This document shows positions 17,772 to 21,422 of a stretch of 21,422 nt of DNA, in pieces. The stretch is from Chara braunii. Taxonomy: Eukaryota > Streptophyta > Charophyceae > Charales > Characeae. The position numbers and the translations under genes are program-made. Location: the NCBI GenBank assembly GCA_003427395.1, contig BFEA01000212.1:698262-719683 (forward strand). Direction: 5' to 3'. Below the pieces are notes generated by a model, which was not told the DNA's origin, ran no database searches, and worked only from the letters and a program-made list of their open reading frames with translations. How positions within the stretch are numbered: position 1 is the stretch's first letter; each line of letters opens with the position of its first letter.

Positions 17772-18334
17772 AACGTTGTTGCCGACGCTCTAAGTCGAAG
17801 ATCTGATTTCTTTGGTGCCATTGTAACATATCTAGATGTGGGCACCGATTTGCAAGAAAAAAATAGAAATGCGTATTCCACTGACCCTGTCTGTGGCGCT
17901 ATGTTTAAACATGTACAGGAAGCGCCAGCAGAGTTTCCTAACTATCGTATCACGCAAGGACTGTTGTTTGAAAGGACTGATGTGCATGACAGGCTTTGTA
18001 TTCCAAATGTGGAAGAGATCAAAAGTCTGATCTTGGGGGAGTGTCACGACACCGAAGGCCATTTTGGGTGGAAAAAGACTTATGCGAATCTTTTACGTTC
18101 CTACACCTGGCCTCACATGAAACCAGACTGCATTGCGTGTGTGCAAGGCTGTCAAGTGTGCCAAAGAAATAAGAGCACCACACAGCCTCCCCTTGGTCTA
18201 CTTAAGCCTTTGCCAATACCAACAGGTCCAGGAGACTCTGTGTCCATTGACTTTATGGACACCAAAATAAAAAGCAGGAATGGGAAGACGCAGGTAATGG
18301 TAATCGTAGAGAGATTTAGTAAGTATGCTGTTTT
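17772..18334 (+). pseudogene. pol: pol part 4: integrase zinc-binding domain and start of catalytic core
   Basis: Begins NVVADALSRRSDFFG (17772 onward) and runs open to 18334. The HHCC zinc finger has His at 18045 and 18060 and Cys at 18150 and 18159, around WKKTYANLLRSYTWPHM. The first catalytic Asp is in SIDFMDTKIK (18249). The VxVDRFSK motif reads VIVERFSK. The frame breaks within T4 at 18331-18334, so the next codons lead to TAG 18336-18338, while the -1 frame continues VALPAEAKTEL. Integrase joins the element cDNA to host DNA in the nucleus. Confidence 0.92.
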
Positions 18335-19138
18335 GTAGCCCTACCAGCGGAAGCGAAAACGGAACTGGTAATGCGGGAGTTCTTTAACCATTGGGTGAAA
18401 GATTATGGACATCCCTTGACAATCGTGAGTGACAGAGACACAAGGTTCACAAGTGAACAATGGCAGCAACTAATGAACGTCTATGGCTCTAAGTTGACTA
18501 TGTCTTCAGGCAGACATCCTGAGACTAACGGCCAGACTGAGCAAATGAACAAGATTTTGCAGCAAACGCGGCGCATGTATATTTGTCCCGCCCAGATTGA
18601 CTGGGACGAACATTTGCCCAAATTTGCTAGCGCCTACAATAACTCGGTTCATCTATCTACATGCAAGACTTCAATGGAGTTGCATCTGGGATGGCGTCCG
18701 CGCAGGCCTATTGATCGACTAAACCCGGATCAAGTGCATAAGCTTCCACTAGGAACTAGTGAATTTGCAATTCAATACCAGAAAGATATTGAAAAGGTAA
18801 AGGAAACTATTGTCAAAGCACAACATCAGATGATTGAGCAGGCAAATAAGAACAGGAGACCTTCACCGTTTGTTGTAGGTGATCTGGTGTGGGTTAAGTC
18901 CAAAGAGTTTGTTCCTGAGGAGAACATCTCTCAGAAGTTACTACCGGCCTACAGAGGACCTTGGCAAGTTCTTGATGTGATTGGAGATGTTGATGGACCT
19001 TCTTATGTGATTGAGATTCCTCTACATTTGCATACATATCCAGTATTCCACGCCTCAAAGCTCTTACCTTGCGTAACCAATGAGTTGTTTCCCAGTCGCA
19101 GATCGGCGATACCTCCTAAGTATGGATGGGAAATATGA
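18335..19138 (+). pseudogene. pol: pol part 5: integrase core and C-terminal domain
   Basis: Continues the core: TIVSDRDTRFTS with the second catalytic Asp at 18431, then GRHPETNGQTEQMN with catalytic Glu at 18539. The Asp to Glu spacing is D-x35-E, as expected for retroelement integrases. The C-terminal SH3-like/GPY-F region follows (FVVGDLVWVKSKEFV, KLLPAYRGPWQVLDVIG, SYVIEIP and VFHASKLLP). The frame ends at TGA 19136-19138 because of a shift between about 19115 and 19130. The chromodomain continues in the third frame. Confidence 0.93.
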
Positions 19139-19337
19139 TGTGGATAAGATTGTTGCTGAAAACACTTTCCAAATTGGACGTAGAGGCAGACCCCAGCGAC
19201 AATGTAAAGTAAGATTTGCATACCAAGACCCAAGTGAAGATCGCTGGTTCACAAGAGAAGAATTAATTGAGTCGGCGCCTCATATTGTATCTGCTTATGA
19301 AAGAACGAGAAGAGGAATAAGTATTATAGATAGATGA
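19110..19337 (+). pseudogene. pol: pol part 6: C-terminal chromodomain-like module
   Basis: The frame from about 19110 reads DGKYDVDKIVAENTFQIGRR, then QCKVRFAYQDPSEDRWF and TREELIESAPHIVSAYE, and ends TGA 19335-19337. This matches the chromodomain pattern (Y-x-VE-x-I..R; V-x-W-x-G-Y; x-DTW-x-xxxL; lv.eY) with changes: the first Trp position is Phe (VRFAYQ) and the second Trp is kept (DRWF). In chromoviruses this domain steers integration toward marked chromatin. Assignment is by pattern and position at the end of pol, just before the polypurine tract. Confidence 0.72.
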
Positions 19338-19371
19338 AGGTTTTCTCAGAGGACTTCGAAATTAGGCCGGC

Positions 19372-19384
19372 GAGAGTAAAAGGG
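19372..19384 (+). promoter_or_regulatory. Polypurine tract, imperfect
   Basis: GAGAGTAAAAGGG spans the junction of internal sequence and 3' LTR. It is the expected plus-strand primer, broken by one T. Its 3' half belongs to the repeated LTR start, so the true LTR edge could lie a few bases to the right. Confidence 0.5.
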
Positions 19385-20488
19385 CCTTTACCCGATTCAG
19401 ACCCTGTTTGACGAATGCAGCAAAGCAGATCAAAGGACATGTTCTCTGGGTCAAAAGTCACATCCTAGCTAAGTAAAAGTCAATGTCAAAGGTCACAGTT
19501 GTGCCCCTCGACGAACAGTTGCAACATTCAGATATGGAAGTCACATCTGTTCATCCAGGGGGTGTGCAAGTCATGTTTGTTCGTGCAGGAGATGTGTCTG
19601 TATGTGTGTTTGTTCGTGCAGTATGTGTGTCTGTTCGTGCAGGATGTGTGTCTGTTCGAGAAGTAGATGTATTCAAAAGAAGTCAAAAGGTTAAGTCCCA
19701 GTCACGAATTAAGTTAGAGGGAGAGTCTAGATATAGGCCCCAAGTCCAAAATTCAGGCCAGATGGCCGCAGCAGCAGCAGACCCTGAAGGGAATGTACTG
19801 GGACACACACCATGCAGAGGTCTGGGACTGAAGGAGGCCCGAAGGTGCCAATGCAGACCTCGCAAAGGGAGGCCAGCAGTATAAAGAAGCAGGCCAGCCT
19901 CCCTTGAAGACAGATCCTCAGTGGTATTCTGGCGTGGAAGTGCTGAAGGCACTTGTGCGCTGGCTGGTTGGGTGAGCGATGGCAGGAGAAGCTGTGCTAA
20001 GAGAGGAAGAAGGTTGGGCGCTGGCTTGCAAGTCGCAGCCATAGCTGCCCTAACTAGCGAATGTAGTTAGAGGGTTAGTAGTTAGTCTTCAGTGAGTAGC
20101 ATTCAAAGTAGATTCTCGTAGAGGGAGTGTGCATGCATGATAAGAGAAGGGAATTGAGACAGAGATCTTGAGGGAGAGAGAGAGAGGAAGGGGGCAGGTG
20201 TACGATATTGGGAGACATACCTGTTCTGCATTTAACTTGTTGTTGAGAGGTGGCGCTGGATGAGCCAGGCCCCACATTGCAGTTGTATAAGAAGGAGAGA
20301 CATAACGCACTGCTGGTTCTTGAACTCGAGATACTCTCATAATGTGTTGGAGATAATATAAGCTGCGCAACTTGGTTCACATCTCATCTCTACTTTGTGC
20401 TGTGTGATGGTTCTTAATATGTGTGATTGGCAATGTGGCATGCATTGTGCTACACTCTCGCAAGTTGTGGACAGTCAGGTCCCTTGCA
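19377..20488 (+). repeat. 3' LTR
   Basis: Second copy of the LTR, 1112 bp. The TATA box is at 19880-19886. It ends CTTGCA, followed by CAAA (target duplication). Compared with the 5' copy it lacks 34 bp near its start and part of a 21-bp repeat unit. It has insertions of about 5 and 9 bp near 20023-20030 and 20204-20212. Most substitutions are transitions. Confidence 0.95.
19880..19886 (+). promoter_or_regulatory. TATA box in 3' LTR
   Basis: TATAAAG, equivalent to 12138-12144. It could drive read-through transcription into the right flank. Confidence 0.55.
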
Positions 20489-20492
20489 CAAA
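20489..20492. repeat. Target-site duplication, right copy (CAAA)
   Basis: Matches 11584-11587. Confidence 0.55.
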
Positions 20493-21090
20493 GTTCAAAA
20501 TCTGAATTCAAAATTTCGAAAAAGGGCGAATTATGAGTTGCAAATGAATTCCAAGGAATTTGGAAAGAAATTAAGGGTATTCCAAAAAGAGATGAATGAA
20601 TTCTAAAGTATTCAAGAAATTTTGAAAAAGAAAAATAAAATTTGAAGAAAATAATTTAATTAATTTCAAAATGTTTCAAAGAAATTTCGAAAAGAAGTAA
20701 CATGTTCAGAAGTATTTTTAAATTCAAAATTTCGAGAAAGAACTAATTAATTAATGATGAAAAAGAATTTCAGAAGGAAAATTTCAACGAAAAAGATTTT
20801 CAAAGAAATTTGTGAAAAAGAGGTGATTTAATTCTAAAGTATTCCGAAAAGTTTTTGTGGAACTAACGAATTAATTGGGACGTATTTTCGAAAATAGTAC
20901 AAAAGTAATTTGAAAAAAAATAATTTCAATGAAAAAAGGTAATTTCAATCGTGAAATTTTGAAAAAAAAAAAGGGAAGCTTTAAATTGCAAAGAATTTTT
21001 TGGAAGGAAGTATTTCGAGAAATTAAAAAAATTGACTACTTATTTTCAACGTATTTCAAAAAGAAAGTTTGAAAAGGGACTAATCGTTTT
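20493..21090. other. AT-rich tract, right part
   Basis: About 600 bp of AAATTTCGAAAA- and AATTTGAAAAAG-like sequence, continuing the tract at 11190-11587. Two longer blocks recur: AATTCAAAATTTCGA at about 20505 and 20721, and AATTCTAAAGTATTC at about 20599 and 20830. The spacings are about 216 and 231, hinting at a decayed repeat of about 220 bp. No coding potential. Confidence 0.6.
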
Positions 21091-21422
21091 AGGTTAGCTA
21101 GATGATAGTGCGAGGATCAGGGTCCTCGGTAGGCCTAAGGGGCCCTGTTTGCAGCATTGCCCGCCCTAAGTGAAGGCGGAGGCGCCCCACCTAAGTGAAG
21201 GCGGGCCTGATATATCGCAAGAGGCCCTCGACTGTGAATCTCATATTTGGGGTCCAGGTAGTTGCGACGCGCCAGTTGGTTGAAAGAAACTCAGGCCGGG
21301 CCACACAGACATTTCCCAGGCCTTCCGGGCTTTTTCAAAGGATGCAGGCTCTGGGCGTGATTCGCAGCCTCATACAGAGACAGTTGGACGCCCAACCGAA
21401 CGAGGCCCAGCAGCCCAGTAGC
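21091..21422. other. GC-rich right edge, no gene recognised
   Basis: Base composition changes abruptly from AT-rich to GC-rich. CTAAGTGAAGGCGG occurs at 21166 and 21191 (25-bp period). No ORF or domain is recognisable. It may be the edge of another repeat that continues beyond the window. Confidence 0.45.

Larger units (their letters stand above)
11588..20488 (+). mobile_element. Ty3/gypsy chromovirus-type LTR retrotransposon, full length, decayed
   Basis: Two direct repeats of about 1.1 kb flank 6.6 kb of internal sequence. The internal order is primer site, gag with CCHC knuckle, protease, RT, RNase H, integrase, chromodomain, polypurine tract. RT before integrase places it in Ty3/gypsy; a C-terminal chromodomain places it among chromoviruses. 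A 4-bp CAAA flanks it. By hand count the LTRs differ at about 35 of roughly 1090 aligned positions plus about five indels (near 97% identity), so the insertion is moderately old. The coding region carries many stops and frameshifts plus an active-site substitution in RT, so the copy is non-autonomous. The LTRs keep a TATA box and could still be transcribed. Confidence 0.95.

Overview
The window looks like a gene-poor, repeat-rich stretch of a large eukaryotic nuclear genome. I found no intact host gene, no tRNA or rRNA, and no bacterial-style operon. Microsatellites, A/T homopolymers, minisatellites, a chromodomain-bearing Ty3/gypsy element with a tRNA-iMet-like primer site, and a Penelope-like ('YTNLPH') reverse transcriptase together suggest a streptophyte. 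A charophyte green alga such as Chara is my best guess. That is inference from element types, not a proven identity.

Layout. Positions 1-4430 hold a decayed + strand retroelement. It starts with a (CA)-rich tract and a 75-bp tandem duplication, followed by a Penelope-like RT pseudogene (about 450-2500). Downstream are remnants of a Cys/His-rich region with four RING-like clusters (about 3187-4230) and two 54-bp tandem duplications, and a perfect (CT)43 tract closes it. Positions 4430-6270 have no recognisable gene, only a small foldback near 4522-4653. A second copy of the RT N-terminal segment lies at 6274-7071 and is split by an insertion of about 580 bp carrying 10-bp repeats and an A36 tract. 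Positions 7214-8085 form a long imperfect inverted-repeat (foldback) element with 12-bp TG...CA-type termini and a near-perfect 5-bp target duplication. A 53-bp minisatellite follows at 8287-8493. On the minus strand, 9393-11155 is a gag-only retrotransposon remnant (S/T/P-rich N-terminus, capsid-like core, CCHC knuckle) with no detectable pol.

The best-defined feature is a full-length LTR retrotransposon of 8.9 kb at 11588-20488 (+ strand), inserted into an AT-rich tract seen on both sides (11190-11587 and 20489-21090). It has LTRs of about 1.1 kb, a 4-bp CAAA target duplication and a primer site 4 nt after the 5' LTR. Its order is gag (CCHC), protease, RT, RNase H, integrase, chromodomain: a chromovirus of the Ty3/gypsy group. 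The LTRs are about 97% identical by hand count, yet the coding region has at least six stops and about seven frameshifts. The second Asp of the RT YxDD box reads Ala-Asp, so this copy cannot be autonomous.

The candidates for something less described are the Penelope-like RT beside a multi-RING-like region, the 7214-8085 foldback element, and the minus-strand gag-only element.
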